DNA of 37,324 nucleotides from Methylococcaceae bacterium (GTDB lineage Bacteria; Pseudomonadota; Gammaproteobacteria; Methylococcales; Methylomonadaceae): positions 1-37,324 of the forward strand of contig DAOUSN010000026.1 of assembly GCA_030627205.1 (NCBI GenBank), in the 5' to 3' direction. A program made the translations under genes and the position numbers. The notes beneath the pieces were generated by a model that was not told the DNA's origin, searched no databases, and saw only the letters and a program-made list of their open reading frames with translations. Of this stretch, positions 15,588 through 24,491 are shown piece by piece (the stretch's first letter is position 1; each line of letters begins with the position of its first letter).

Positions 15588-16943
15588 ATGTTTGATAATT
15601 TAACCGACCGTTTAAATAGCACCTTTAAAAAAATAAAAGGTCAGGGCAGACTTACTGAAAATAATATAAAAGCGACCTTACGTGAAGTGCGAATGGCGTT
15701 ATTAGAAGCCGATGTTGCCTTACCTGTAGTGACTGATTTCATTACCACTCTGAAAAAAAGTGCCTTAGGTAAAGAGGTGCAAACCAGCCTAACACCAGGG
15801 CAAGCTTTAGTCAAAGTCGTTCAAAATGAACTAGTTAAGGTGATGGGAGATGCTAATGAAGAATTAGATCTTAAAGCAAATCCACCCGCTGTTATTTTAA
15901 TAGCAGGTTTACAAGGTGCAGGTAAAACCACCACTGTTGCTAAATTAGGGCTATGGCTACAAAAAAATAAAAAGAAAAAAGTAGGCGTGGTCAGTGCGGA
16001 TATTTATCGTCCTGCGGCGATAAAACAATTAGAAACCTTAGCCAATGATTCAGAGCTAACCTTTTTTGAAAGTGATAGCTCGCAAAAACCTGTTGATATT
16101 GCCAATAATGCCATTGAAGCCGCAAAAAAGAAATTCTTAGATGTGGTTATTGTTGATACCGCAGGACGTTTACATATAGATGAAGAGATGATGAGTGAAA
16201 TTAAAGCTCTTCATTCAGCAATTAATCCTGTTGAAACTTTGTTTGTTGTCGATAGTATGACAGGACAAGATGCGGCAAATACCGCTAAAGCATTCAATGA
16301 TGCTCTGCCGTTAACAGGTGTAATCTTAACCAAAGCCGATGGGGATGCCAGAGGTGGAGCAGCCTTATCGGTTCGACATATCACTGGTAAACCCATTAAA
16401 TTTATTGGAATGGGTGAAAAAGCCGATGCTTTAGAACCTTTTCATCCTGAACGGATTGCCTCTCGTATTCTTGGTATGGGCGATATGTTATCGCTGATTG
16501 AGGAAATTGAGCAAAAAACCGATAAACAAAAAGCAGATCGTCTAGCTCGTAAAGTTATGAAAGGAAAGGGCTTTGATTTAGAAGACTTTCGTGAACAACT
16601 TGAACAAATGCAAAATATGGGTGGGGTTCAATCTATGATGGATAAATTGCCTGGTATTAATGAAGTTCCAGCACATTTAAAAGATCAAGTAAATGATAAA
16701 GCCTTAGCACGACAAATAGGTGTTATTAATTCAATGACAAAGCAGGAACGTCATACACCAGAGCTTATAAAAGGCAGTCGTAAACGCCGAATTGCTGTAG
16801 GTTGCGGTCAGGAATTACAAGATGTCAACCGTATTTTAAAACAATATAAAATGATGCAAAAAATGATGAAGCGGATGAAAAAAGGTAATTTAACCAATAT
16901 GATGCGAGGTATGAAAAGTAATTTACAAGGCATGCGTCCCTAA
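15588..16943 (+). CDS. ffh: Signal recognition particle protein Ffh (SRP54)
   Basis: A GTPase that binds 4.5S RNA and nascent membrane-protein signals and delivers ribosomes to FtsY. 451 aa with the N domain, then the G domain (GLQGAGKTTTVAKL from about 107, DTAGRLHIDEE, TKADGDARGG), then a methionine-rich M domain ending in MMQKMMKRMKKGN. The RNA-binding segment reads GSRKRRIAVGCG, with Cys in a position often occupied by Ser. Full-length. The last ~70 bases before ndk carry no further gene. Confidence 0.97.
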   Translation: MFDNLTDRLNSTFKKIKGQGRLTENNIKATLREVRMALLEADVALPVVTDFITTLKKSALGKEVQTSLTPGQALVKVVQNELVKVMGDANEELDLKANPPAVILIAGLQGAGKTTTVAKLGLWLQKNKKKKVGVVSADIYRPAAIKQLETLANDSELTFFESDSSQKPVDIANNAIEAAKKKFLDVVIVDTAGRLHIDEEMMSEIKALHSAINPVETLFVVDSMTGQDAANTAKAFNDALPLTGVILTKADGDARGGAALSVRHITGKPIKFIGMGEKADALEPFHPERIASRILGMGDMLSLIEEIEQKTDKQKADRLARKVMKGKGFDLEDFREQLEQMQNMGGVQSMMDKLPGINEVPAHLKDQVNDKALARQIGVINSMTKQERHTPELIKGSRKRRIAVGCGQELQDVNRILKQYKMMQKMMKRMKKGNLTNMMRGMKSNLQGMRP

Positions 16944-17015
16944 TCATTTTATAATCACTCATTATTATAATTGTATTACCCACAAAATTTTCAACTATCC
17001 ATTAAGGAGTAAAAC

Positions 17016-17447
17016 ATGGCTTTAGAACGTACTTTTTCTATCATAAAACCTGATGCAGTCGCTAAAAATGTTATCGGACAAATTTATGGTCGCTTTGAAG
17101 CAAAGGGCTTGCATATTGTCGCGGCTAAAATGATTCAATTAACCAAAGACCAAGCGGAAGGTTTTTATGCCGAACATAAAGAACGTCCTTTTTTTAATGA
17201 TCTCGTTAGTTTTATGATTTCAGGGCCTGTCATCATGCAAGTCTTGGAAGGTGAAAATGCAGTGCTTGCAAACCGTGATCTCATGGGAGCAACAAACCCT
17301 AAAGAAGCAGACGCAGGGACTATTCGTGCAGATTTTGCAGACAGCATTGATGAAAATGCCGTTCATGGTTCAGATGCAACCGAAACAGCGGCAAGAGAAA
17401 TTAGTTATTTTTTCTCTGATAATGAACTCTGTGAGCGCGTTCGTTAA
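17016..17447 (+). CDS. ndk: Nucleoside diphosphate kinase
   Basis: Transfers the gamma phosphate from ATP to other nucleoside diphosphates through a phosphohistidine. 143 aa, normal length. The active-site block [16 protein letters not shown] carries the catalytic His. A strong ribosome site (AAGGAG at 17004-17009, 6-base spacer) fixes the start. First gene of the ndk-rlmN-pilF-hisS-yfgM-bamB-der cluster; rlmN begins on the base after its stop. Confidence 0.97.
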   Translation: MALERTFSIIKPDAVAKNVIGQIYGRFEAKGLHIVAAKMIQLTKDQAEGFYAEHKERPFFNDLVSFMISGPVIMQVLEGENAVLANRDLMGATNPKEADAGTIRADFADSIDENAVHGSDATETAAREISYFFSDNELCERVR

Positions 17448-18524
17448 GTGTCCACGATTAATTTATTGGACTTAGACAGAAAAGGCATGGAGGCCTTTTT
17501 TGCCTCAATTGGCGAGAAACCCTTTCGTGCTACCCAAGTTTTAAAATGGCTTTATCAAGAACAAGTTGGTGATATTGATGAAATGACCAATCTTAGTAAA
17601 GTTTTACGTGCGAATTTAAAAGAAAATTGTATCATAGAAGCCCCTGAAATTATTACTGAACAAATTGCCGCCGATGGAACGCGAAAATGGGTAATACAAA
17701 TGGGCTGTAACAATCGAATTGAAACCGTCTTTATTCCTGAAGAAAAACGAGGGACACTGTGTGTTTCTTCTCAAATCGGCTGTGCGTTAGCCTGTACTTT
17801 TTGCTCAACGGCTCAACAGGGATTTAATCGTAATTTAACAGTATCAGAAATTATTGGGCAACTTTATGTGGCTCAAAATCGTTTAGGCACAGAAAAACGG
17901 ATCACTAATGTAGTGATGATGGGAATGGGTGAACCGTTATTGAATTTTGATAATGTAGTCAAGGCGATGAATTTAATGATGGATGATCTTGCTTATGGTT
18001 TATCAAAACGGCGAGTCACCATTAGTACTTCAGGTGTAGTTCCAGCCATCTATCGTTTAACTGAAATATGTGATGTTAGTCTTGCGGTATCACTTCATGC
18101 TGCAAATGATGAATTGCGTAATATTTTAGTTCCCATTAACCAAAAATATCCACTAAAAGTATTAATGGCTGCCTGTCGTGAAAATGTAAAACTTACACCT
18201 CGCCGCAAAATAACTTTTGAATATGTGATGCTTGAGGGTATTAATGATTCCAGTGCCGACGCACGAGCATTAATTAAGTTATTAAAAAATATCCCGGCTA
18301 AAATTAATTTAATTCCTTTTAATCCTTTTCCAAATTCAAATTATCAATGCTCATCTGCGGTCTCAATTAATCGTTTTAGAGATATTTTACATTCTGCAGA
18401 TCTAATAACGACGATAAGGCGTACGCGCGGTGAAGATATTGATGCAGCTTGTGGTCAACTAGTTGGAAAAGTTAAAGATAAAAGTCGCCGGCATCTAAAA
18501 CTTAATTTAGTAGAGTCACCATGA
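17448..18524 (+). CDS. rlmN: Dual-specificity 23S rRNA/tRNA (adenine-C2) methyltransferase
   Basis: A radical-SAM enzyme that methylates A2503 of 23S rRNA and A37 of some tRNAs. The [4Fe-4S] motif CALACTFC (about 112-119) and the C-terminal catalytic cysteine in DIDAACGQL are present. 358 aa, family length. The start is GTG, placed exactly after the ndk stop with no spacer, which implies translational coupling. The stop overlaps the pilF start as ATGA. Confidence 0.96.
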   Translation: MSTINLLDLDRKGMEAFFASIGEKPFRATQVLKWLYQEQVGDIDEMTNLSKVLRANLKENCIIEAPEIITEQIAADGTRKWVIQMGCNNRIETVFIPEEKRGTLCVSSQIGCALACTFCSTAQQGFNRNLTVSEIIGQLYVAQNRLGTEKRITNVVMMGMGEPLLNFDNVVKAMNLMMDDLAYGLSKRRVTISTSGVVPAIYRLTEICDVSLAVSLHAANDELRNILVPINQKYPLKVLMAACRENVKLTPRRKITFEYVMLEGINDSSADARALIKLLKNIPAKINLIPFNPFPNSNYQCSSAVSINRFRDILHSADLITTIRRTRGEDIDAACGQLVGKVKDKSRRHLKLNLVESP

Positions 18525-19252
18525 AATTTCCATTAATCATTGGTCTTTCAATTTTTTTAATCGCCTGTGTTCAAGTTAATCCTCCACGAGAAGTTAGTTC
18601 AGAAAAACAAGCTGACATTTACTTAAAAATTGGGGTACGTTATTTAGGGATGGGGCAATTAAGTATTGCCAAAGAAAAATTAGAAAAATCAGTTGATTTA
18701 GATTCAAGTAACGCTAATGCCCATGATGCACTGGCTGTTCTTTATGAAAGAATTGAACGCTTTGATGATGCAAGAGATCATTATGAACGTGCGATTTCAG
18801 AAGATGATGAAAGTCCACAACCACGAAATAATTATGGCCGATTTTTATGTGATCAAGGTGAGTATAAAGCAGGGTTGGTACATTTAGCCCTTGCGTTTAA
18901 TATGCCTTTAAATTCACGTAAATGGTTTGCTTTTACAAATGCAGGGCTTTGTTATGTTAAACAAAATAAAATGAAAGAAGCTGAAAGTTATTTTAGAAAA
19001 GCCCTTCAGGTTCATCCTCAATATACTCCTGCGTTACTAGAAATGCAAAAAATGAGTTACCGCTTTCATAAATTTATGTCTGCAAGGGCATTTTTACAAC
19101 GCTTTTTAAGTGTTAGTCCCGAAACCTCTGTTTCATTATGGTATGCCTATTTAACTGAATTGGGTTTAAAAAATAGAACAGAAGCTAGAAAATACCGAAA
19201 TCAATTATTACTTCAGTTTCCTGAGTCCAAAGAAGCGCGGCGAGTAGAATAA
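18521..19252 (+). CDS. pilF: Type IV pilus biogenesis lipoprotein PilF/PilW (TPR)
   Basis: An outer-membrane lipoprotein pilotin needed for assembly of the PilQ secretin. The N-terminus has a lipobox (LIAC, Cys16). About five TPR units follow, including [26 protein letters not shown] and [23 protein letters not shown]. 243 aa. Coupled to rlmN by a 4-base overlap. In most gammaproteobacteria rodZ and ispG come next; here hisS follows after only 25 bases. Confidence 0.9.
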   Translation: MKFPLIIGLSIFLIACVQVNPPREVSSEKQADIYLKIGVRYLGMGQLSIAKEKLEKSVDLDSSNANAHDALAVLYERIERFDDARDHYERAISEDDESPQPRNNYGRFLCDQGEYKAGLVHLALAFNMPLNSRKWFAFTNAGLCYVKQNKMKEAESYFRKALQVHPQYTPALLEMQKMSYRFHKFMSARAFLQRFLSVSPETSVSLWYAYLTELGLKNRTEARKYRNQLLLQFPESKEARRVE

Positions 19253-19277
19253 TCTTACCTTTAAAAATTAATAAATT

Positions 19278-20561
19278 ATGGCAAAAAACAGTCAAGCAAT
19301 TCAAGCTATTCGCGGTATGCACGATGTGTTACCTGAACAATCCCCTTTATGGCATTATGTTGAAAACAATATAAGAGAGGTGCTTTCAGCTTATGGCTAT
19401 CAAGAAATTCGTTTGCCTATCGTTGAAAAGACCGCGCTATTTAAACGGGCAATTGGTGAAGTAACCGATATTGTCGAAAAAGAAATGTATACGTTTGAAG
19501 ATCGTAATGGGGATTCATTAACCTTACGTCCTGAAGGCACAGCAGGGTGTTTAAGAGCCTGTTTAGAACATGGATTATTACACAATAAAGTGCATCGTCT
19601 CTGGTATTTAGGTCCTATGTTTCGTCATGAACGACCTCAAAAAGGACGTTATCGCCAATTTTATCAATTAGGCGTTGAGACCTATGGGATGGCTGCGGCT
19701 GATATTGATACTGAAATTATTACCTTAGCTACACGTTTATGGAAAAAGTTAGGGATTCAAGATAAATTACAATTACAGCTTAATTCATTAGGAACAACCG
19801 AAGAGCGCGTGCTTTATCGAGAAAAATTAGTTGAATATTTTAAGAATCATCAAGATGAGTTAGATGAAGATAGTCAAAGGCGTTTAATTACTAATCCATT
19901 AAGAGTTTTAGATACTAAAAATCCTGCGATGAAAAATGTAGTTGAAAACGCGCCTAGTTTAATGGATTATTTAGGGGATGATAGTCGCGCGCATTTTCAA
20001 ACTTTAACCGATAATTTAGATAATTTAGGGATTAGTTATCAAATAAACCCGCGTTTAGTTCGAGGATTGGATTATTATAGTAAAACTGTTTTTGAATGGG
20101 TGACTGATGAACTCGGCGCACAAGGAACAGTCTGTGCAGGGGGACGTTATGATGGATTAATTGAACAATTGGGGGGTAAAAATAATTACGCCATTGGTTT
20201 TGCCTTAGGCATGGAACGTTTATTATCCTTAATTGAATTATTGACTGATGTTCCTATTGCAGCGAGTGTTGATGTTTACATGATTCGCGTAGGTGAACAA
20301 GCTGAACGACAAGGCTTATTATTTGCTGAAAAAATTCGAGACGAATATCCGAACCTTAAATTACAAGTTAATTGTAATGAGGGTAGTTTTAAAAGCCAAT
20401 TTAAAAAAGCGGATAAAAGCGGGGCAAAATTTGCGATAATTATTGGTGAAGATGAAGTTAAAAATAATCAAGTCGCTATTAAATTTTTACGAGAAATCCA
20501 GCCTCAAAAAACCCTATCGTATGAGGAGGTAATTGAATTTTTACAAAAACAACTAAAATAA
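19278..20561 (+). CDS. hisS: Histidyl-tRNA synthetase
   Basis: A class II aminoacyl-tRNA synthetase charging tRNA-His. 427 aa. Class motifs seen: motif 2 [18 protein letters not shown], the HisA histidine-binding block [15 protein letters not shown], and motif 3 [10 protein letters not shown]. The anticodon-binding domain occupies the last ~95 residues. Full length, essential. It is followed after 29 bases by a small non-housekeeping pair. Confidence 0.97.
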   Translation: MAKNSQAIQAIRGMHDVLPEQSPLWHYVENNIREVLSAYGYQEIRLPIVEKTALFKRAIGEVTDIVEKEMYTFEDRNGDSLTLRPEGTAGCLRACLEHGLLHNKVHRLWYLGPMFRHERPQKGRYRQFYQLGVETYGMAAADIDTEIITLATRLWKKLGIQDKLQLQLNSLGTTEERVLYREKLVEYFKNHQDELDEDSQRRLITNPLRVLDTKNPAMKNVVENAPSLMDYLGDDSRAHFQTLTDNLDNLGISYQINPRLVRGLDYYSKTVFEWVTDELGAQGTVCAGGRYDGLIEQLGGKNNYAIGFALGMERLLSLIELLTDVPIAASVDVYMIRVGEQAERQGLLFAEKIRDEYPNLKLQVNCNEGSFKSQFKKADKSGAKFAIIIGEDEVKNNQVAIKFLREIQPQKTLSYEEVIEFLQKQLK

Positions 20562-20590
20562 CGATAGTATTAGCAAAATATATTTACATC

Positions 20591-20818
20591 ATGCCCACAT
20601 TATTAATTCTTAATGGCTTTAAATTTTTCTTTTATGCAAATGAACATGAGCCAAAACATATTCATGTTATGAAAGGGGGGGGTTTTGCTAAAATAGAGTT
20701 GAAATCTTTATCTGTTGTAAAAAACTACATGAAACCTAAAGATATAAAAAAGGCTCTTATTATCGTAGCCGAATATAAAAATGAATTTGAAAGAGGTTGG
20801 GATGAATACTTTAATTAA
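20591..20818 (+). CDS. DUF4160-family small protein
   Basis: 75 aa. The pattern MPTLLILNGFKFFFYANEHEPKHIHVMKG matches the DUF4160 core, with its conserved EP(K)HIHV stretch carrying two histidines. Function not established. Genes of this family are commonly paired with a DUF2442 gene, as here, and the pair is often listed as a possible toxin-antitoxin or stress module. Its last 17 bases overlap the preferred start of the DUF2442 gene. It interrupts the usual hisS-yfgM succession. Confidence 0.82.
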   Translation: MPTLLILNGFKFFFYANEHEPKHIHVMKGGGFAKIELKSLSVVKNYMKPKDIKKALIIVAEYKNEFERGWDEYFN

Positions 20819-21047
20819 AGGTAAAACCGTGCATTATGATGACCGTTACTTACATGTAGAGCTTAATGATGGTCGGATTATATTAACACCAATAACTTGG
20901 TATAAAGAATTACAAAATGCTACTTTAAAACAGTTATCAAATTATCATTTTATTTGTCATAACACAGGAATTGAATGGTTAGAGCTTGATTACCATTTAA
21001 GCATTGAGAGCATGTTAGAATGTTATATCGACAAACAGGCGGCATAA
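20802..21047 (+). CDS. DUF2442-family small protein
   Basis: 81 aa from ATG 20802. This start has AGAGG at 20792-20796 with a 5-base spacer; an earlier in-frame ATG at 20781 lacks one and lies deeper inside the previous gene. The sequence LHVELNDGRIILTPITWYKELQNAT followed by GIEWLELDYHLSIESML matches DUF2442, a small fold thought to bind nucleic acid or act as the antitoxin-like partner. Translation is coupled to the DUF4160 gene by a 17-base overlap. Confidence 0.83.
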   Translation: MNTLIKGKTVHYDDRYLHVELNDGRIILTPITWYKELQNATLKQLSNYHFICHNTGIEWLELDYHLSIESMLECYIDKQAA

Positions 21048-21149
21048 GTTATACGACACTAAAGACGCTTATAATACACAACAATAACGATAAATATTAT
21101 TTAATGTAATTGAATTTTTAAATATTCAATTAAACTTAAGAGAAAAACC

Positions 21150-21797
21150 GTGGCAATTTACGATACAGAAGAAGAACAAGTAGAAGCACTCAAAGGGTGG
21201 TGGAAAGAAAATGGACGTTCCCTTATTATAGGTGCAATTTTAGGTGTTGGATTAATTTTAGGTTGGAATTATTGGCAAAAACATCAACAAGGACAAGCAT
21301 TAAAAGCATCGGCATTATATAGTCAGTTACTCGTATTTGCTGACCAAGAAAAAGATGACGAGACAACAAAAATTGCCGCCCAATTAATTGAGCAATTTCC
21401 ACGTAGTAGTTATGCTAAATATGCAACCTTAATGCAGGCAAAATTAAAAGTGGATGCAGGGGATTTAGCCTCAGCAAAAATAATTTTAGAAACGATATTA
21501 AAACAAAAAGATATTGAGTTAAAAAATGTCGCGCGTATTCGTTTAGTCAGGTTAATGCTAGCGACTAAAGAATATGAAAAAGGTCTGCAATTAATTTCAG
21601 AAGTAGACCCCGCTAATACTGAAAGTTTTTCAGCTAATTATGATGAATTGACAGGTGATTTATATGTTGCATTAAATCGTTTAGGCGAAGCTCGTACTGC
21701 TTATAAAAATGCAGTAAGGTCAACACAAGGATCACCATTATTGCAAATGAAATTAGATGATATTACTGCTGCCGAAATTATTACTCCTAAAAGTTAA
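21150..21797 (+). CDS. yfgM: YfgM-like ancillary SecYEG subunit / TPR membrane protein
   Basis: An inner-membrane protein of the YfgM family, linked in E. coli to SecYEG and PpiD. 215 aa. A short cytoplasmic N-terminus begins AIYDTEEEQVEALKGWWKENG. One membrane helix follows (about 25-41, SLIIGAILGVGLILGWNYW), then a periplasmic TPR_21 domain. The start codon is GTG at 21150 after a purine-rich AAGAGAAA. It precedes bamB as in most gammaproteobacteria. Confidence 0.92.
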   Translation: MAIYDTEEEQVEALKGWWKENGRSLIIGAILGVGLILGWNYWQKHQQGQALKASALYSQLLVFADQEKDDETTKIAAQLIEQFPRSSYAKYATLMQAKLKVDAGDLASAKIILETILKQKDIELKNVARIRLVRLMLATKEYEKGLQLISEVDPANTESFSANYDELTGDLYVALNRLGEARTAYKNAVRSTQGSPLLQMKLDDITAAEIITPKS

Positions 21798-21835
21798 ATA
21801 ATTATTGTCACCTAGATTAGGCTGTACCATAAATA

Positions 21836-23059
21836 ATGCTAATAAAAAATAAATTACTAAAAAAGTTCCTCCTTCTTGCTATTTTAACGACTAGCTTAAT
21901 GTTATCTGCTTGCGCCTCATTAGGTAATTTAAGTGATGCGATTCAAGATTTAGGAAGCTCAATTTTAGGTGGCAAAACTGAATCTGAACCACCTGCACCT
22001 TTAACTGAATATGATATAGAAGTTGAATTAGATGTTATCTGGAAACAATCTATTGGCATCGGTAAAGACAATCAGTATTTAAAATTGAATATTGCCATCA
22101 GCTCTGATAATCTTTTTATAGCTGATCGAGAAGGATTAGTTCAAGCAAGGTCAACTTCTAATGGTGATTTACTTTGGGAAATTGAAACTGATTATTCTTT
22201 TTCAGCAGGCCCAGGAGTTGGTACTAACTCAATTATTTTAGGAACAAGCAATGCTGAAATTATTGCCTTTAACCGTAGTTCTGGTGAACAATTATGGAAA
22301 AGTATAGTTTCAAGTGAAGTCCTTGCTGTACCAGTTATTAACCAAGGAATTGTTATTATTCGCACCATAGATGGACGAATTATTGCCCTCAATGAAGCTG
22401 ATGGGTTACAACTATGGTCATTTGAGAAAAATGTTCCTATATTAACCATTCGTGGAACTAGTAAACCTCTGATTATTGATAATCAAATTATTGCTGGCTA
22501 CGCTAATGGTAAATTACTTTCCTTAGATTTAAAAACTGGGAAAAACAATTGGGAAACTACGCTTGCCATTCCTAGTGGACGCTCAGAAGTTGAACGTTTA
22601 GTTGATTTAGACTCTGATCCTGTTGAAAGTGAAGGGGTTTTATATATTGCTAGTTATAACGGGGGGACAACAGCGGTAGAGGTTTCTAATGGTAATCCAT
22701 TATGGCGTAATCAGGATTTATCAGCTTATACTGGTTTAAATCTTGATCGACGTTACCTTTTTTTAAGTGACTCTAAAAGTGATATTTGGCAATTAGAAAA
22801 ACGTAATGGAGGGCGTTTATGGAAACAAGAAGCTTTACATTATCGTTTATTAACTTCCCCTGTAGCTTATGATGATTACGTGGTCGTCGGTGATTACGAG
22901 GGCTATTTACACTGGCTTTCACGTAATGATGGGCGATTACTAAATCGAATTAAAGTTGCCAGCGCGGCCATCGACTCAAAACCTGTTGTAGTTAATAATA
23001 CAGTTTATATTTATGCAAAAGACGGCACTTTAGCCGCATTAAGAGCGAGATTATTTTAA
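21836..23059 (+). CDS. bamB: Outer-membrane protein assembly factor BamB
   Basis: A lipoprotein of the BAM complex, anchored in the outer membrane facing the periplasm. The lipobox LSAC gives Cys26 as the acylated residue. The rest is an eight-bladed PQQ-like propeller with repeated Trp blade motifs (GDLLWEIETDYSF, GEQLWKSIVSSEVLAVP, GLQLWSFEKNVPILT, GNPLWRNQDLS, GGRLWKQEAL). 407 aa, normal length. Its TAA is followed immediately by the der ATG. Confidence 0.95.
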   Translation: MLIKNKLLKKFLLLAILTTSLMLSACASLGNLSDAIQDLGSSILGGKTESEPPAPLTEYDIEVELDVIWKQSIGIGKDNQYLKLNIAISSDNLFIADREGLVQARSTSNGDLLWEIETDYSFSAGPGVGTNSIILGTSNAEIIAFNRSSGEQLWKSIVSSEVLAVPVINQGIVIIRTIDGRIIALNEADGLQLWSFEKNVPILTIRGTSKPLIIDNQIIAGYANGKLLSLDLKTGKNNWETTLAIPSGRSEVERLVDLDSDPVESEGVLYIASYNGGTTAVEVSNGNPLWRNQDLSAYTGLNLDRRYLFLSDSKSDIWQLEKRNGGRLWKQEALHYRLLTSPVAYDDYVVVGDYEGYLHWLSRNDGRLLNRIKVASAAIDSKPVVVNNTVYIYAKDGTLAALRARLF

Positions 23060-24472
23060 ATGTTACCTGTTATTGCTTTAATTGGACGACCAAATGTTGG
23101 TAAATCAACTTTATTTAATTACTTAACCCGAAGTCGAGAAGCTTTAGTTGCTAATTACCCAGGTTTAACCCGCGACCGTCAATATGGACGGGTTAAACGT
23201 GGAGAACGTGATTGTCTTGTCGTTGATACAGGCGGCATTATGGATAATGCTCAAGGAACAGACGCATTTTCTAAAAAACAAGTACAAATTGCTTTAGAAG
23301 AAGCCGATGTAGTTTTTTTTATGGTTGATGCTCGCGAAGGTATTAATGCCCTTGATCAACAAATTGCCAGTGAACTGAGAAAGCTTGATAAACCCATTGT
23401 TTTAGTGACTAATAAAATTGATGGAATTAATGCTGACTTAGCTACGGTAGAATTTCACGCCTTAGCCCTAGGTAAACCTGTTGGAATTACTGCAACACAT
23501 GGGCGTGGTGTTCATGAGTTATTAGCTCATATTGATAATTTATTACCTAAGATTAATGAAGAAACTGATGAAACTGATGAAACTGAAAAAGGGATTAGTA
23601 TAGCGATTGTTGGTCGTCCAAATGTAGGTAAATCAACCTTGGTTAATCGTTTATTAGGTGAAGAACGGGTGGTGGTATTCGATCAACCTGGAACAACACG
23701 TGACAGTATTTTTATTCCTTTTGAACGTAATGAAACTAGATTCACATTAATAGATACTGCTGGAATGCGTCGCCGAGCAAAAATTTCGTTAACAATTGAA
23801 AAGTTTAGTGTCATTAAGTCGTTACAAGCGATTGAAAAAGCCAACGTGGTTATTTATTTAATAGATGCCAGCGAAGGAATTACCGATCAAGACTGTCATT
23901 TATTAGGCTTAGTTATTGAAGCTGGGAGATCCTTAATTCTGGGATTAAATAAATGGGATGGGTTGAGTTTTGATCAAAAAGAATTAGTTAAACGACAAAT
24001 AGAAGTTAAATTACCCTTTTTAGATTTTGCGGAAAAACATCCTATTTCTGCTTTGCATGGCAGTGGTGTTGGCAAACTTTTCGATGTAGTACAATCGCTT
24101 TATGATGCAACGATGATTAATATGTCTACGCCTGAATTAACGCAAATTTTGAAAGAAGCAACGATGGCGCACCAACCACCGTTAGCTCAAGGACGACGAA
24201 TTAAACTTAAATATGCCCATCAAGGTGGGCGTAATCCACCAACAGTGATTATTCATGGTTCACAAACTGATGCTTTACCTGATGCTTATCGGCGGTATTT
24301 GATTAATTTTTATCGTGAGAAATTGAAATTAAAAGGAACGCCTATTAGGCTGAAATTTAAGTCACCTGATAATCCATATAGGGACGTTAAAAAGAAACAA
24401 CCAGAGAAGCATCAAAAAAAAGTAGAGCGTTTAGCACGAGTCAACTCTCGTAATAGAATAAAAAAGAATTGA
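23060..24472 (+). CDS. der: Ribosome-assembly GTPase Der (EngA)
   Basis: A tandem-G-domain GTPase needed for 50S assembly. Both P loops are present (GRPNVGKSTLFN at about 9-20 and GRPNVGKSTLVN at about 183-194), with DTGG/DTAG switch II motifs and NKID/NKWD specificity motifs. A KH-like domain closes the protein. 470 aa. The linker between the two G domains holds a short ETD repeat. Directly adjacent to bamB with no spacer, and the last gene of this cluster; nrdJ converges on it with only 19 bases between. Confidence 0.96.
   Translation: MLPVIALIGRPNVGKSTLFNYLTRSREALVANYPGLTRDRQYGRVKRGERDCLVVDTGGIMDNAQGTDAFSKKQVQIALEEADVVFFMVDAREGINALDQQIASELRKLDKPIVLVTNKIDGINADLATVEFHALALGKPVGITATHGRGVHELLAHIDNLLPKINEETDETDETEKGISIAIVGRPNVGKSTLVNRLLGEERVVVFDQPGTTRDSIFIPFERNETRFTLIDTAGMRRRAKISLTIEKFSVIKSLQAIEKANVVIYLIDASEGITDQDCHLLGLVIEAGRSLILGLNKWDGLSFDQKELVKRQIEVKLPFLDFAEKHPISALHGSGVGKLFDVVQSLYDATMINMSTPELTQILKEATMAHQPPLAQGRRIKLKYAHQGGRNPPTVIIHGSQTDALPDAYRRYLINFYREKLKLKGTPIRLKFKSPDNPYRDVKKKQPEKHQKKVERLARVNSRNRIKKN
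23561..23587 (+). repeat. Three 9-bp units in the der interdomain linker
   Basis: GAAACTGAT at 23561 and 23570, then GAAACTGAA at 23579, encode ETDETDETE in the acidic linker between the two GTPase domains. The third unit differs by one base. A local slippage product that keeps the frame. Confidence 0.85.
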
Positions 24473-24491
24473 CTGTTAGCTACTATATTTA

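Noticed and set aside
16786..16806. Cys in place of Ser in the Ffh RNA-binding segment (GCG).
   Set aside because: Both forms may occur in gammaproteobacteria; I could not show that it is unusual.
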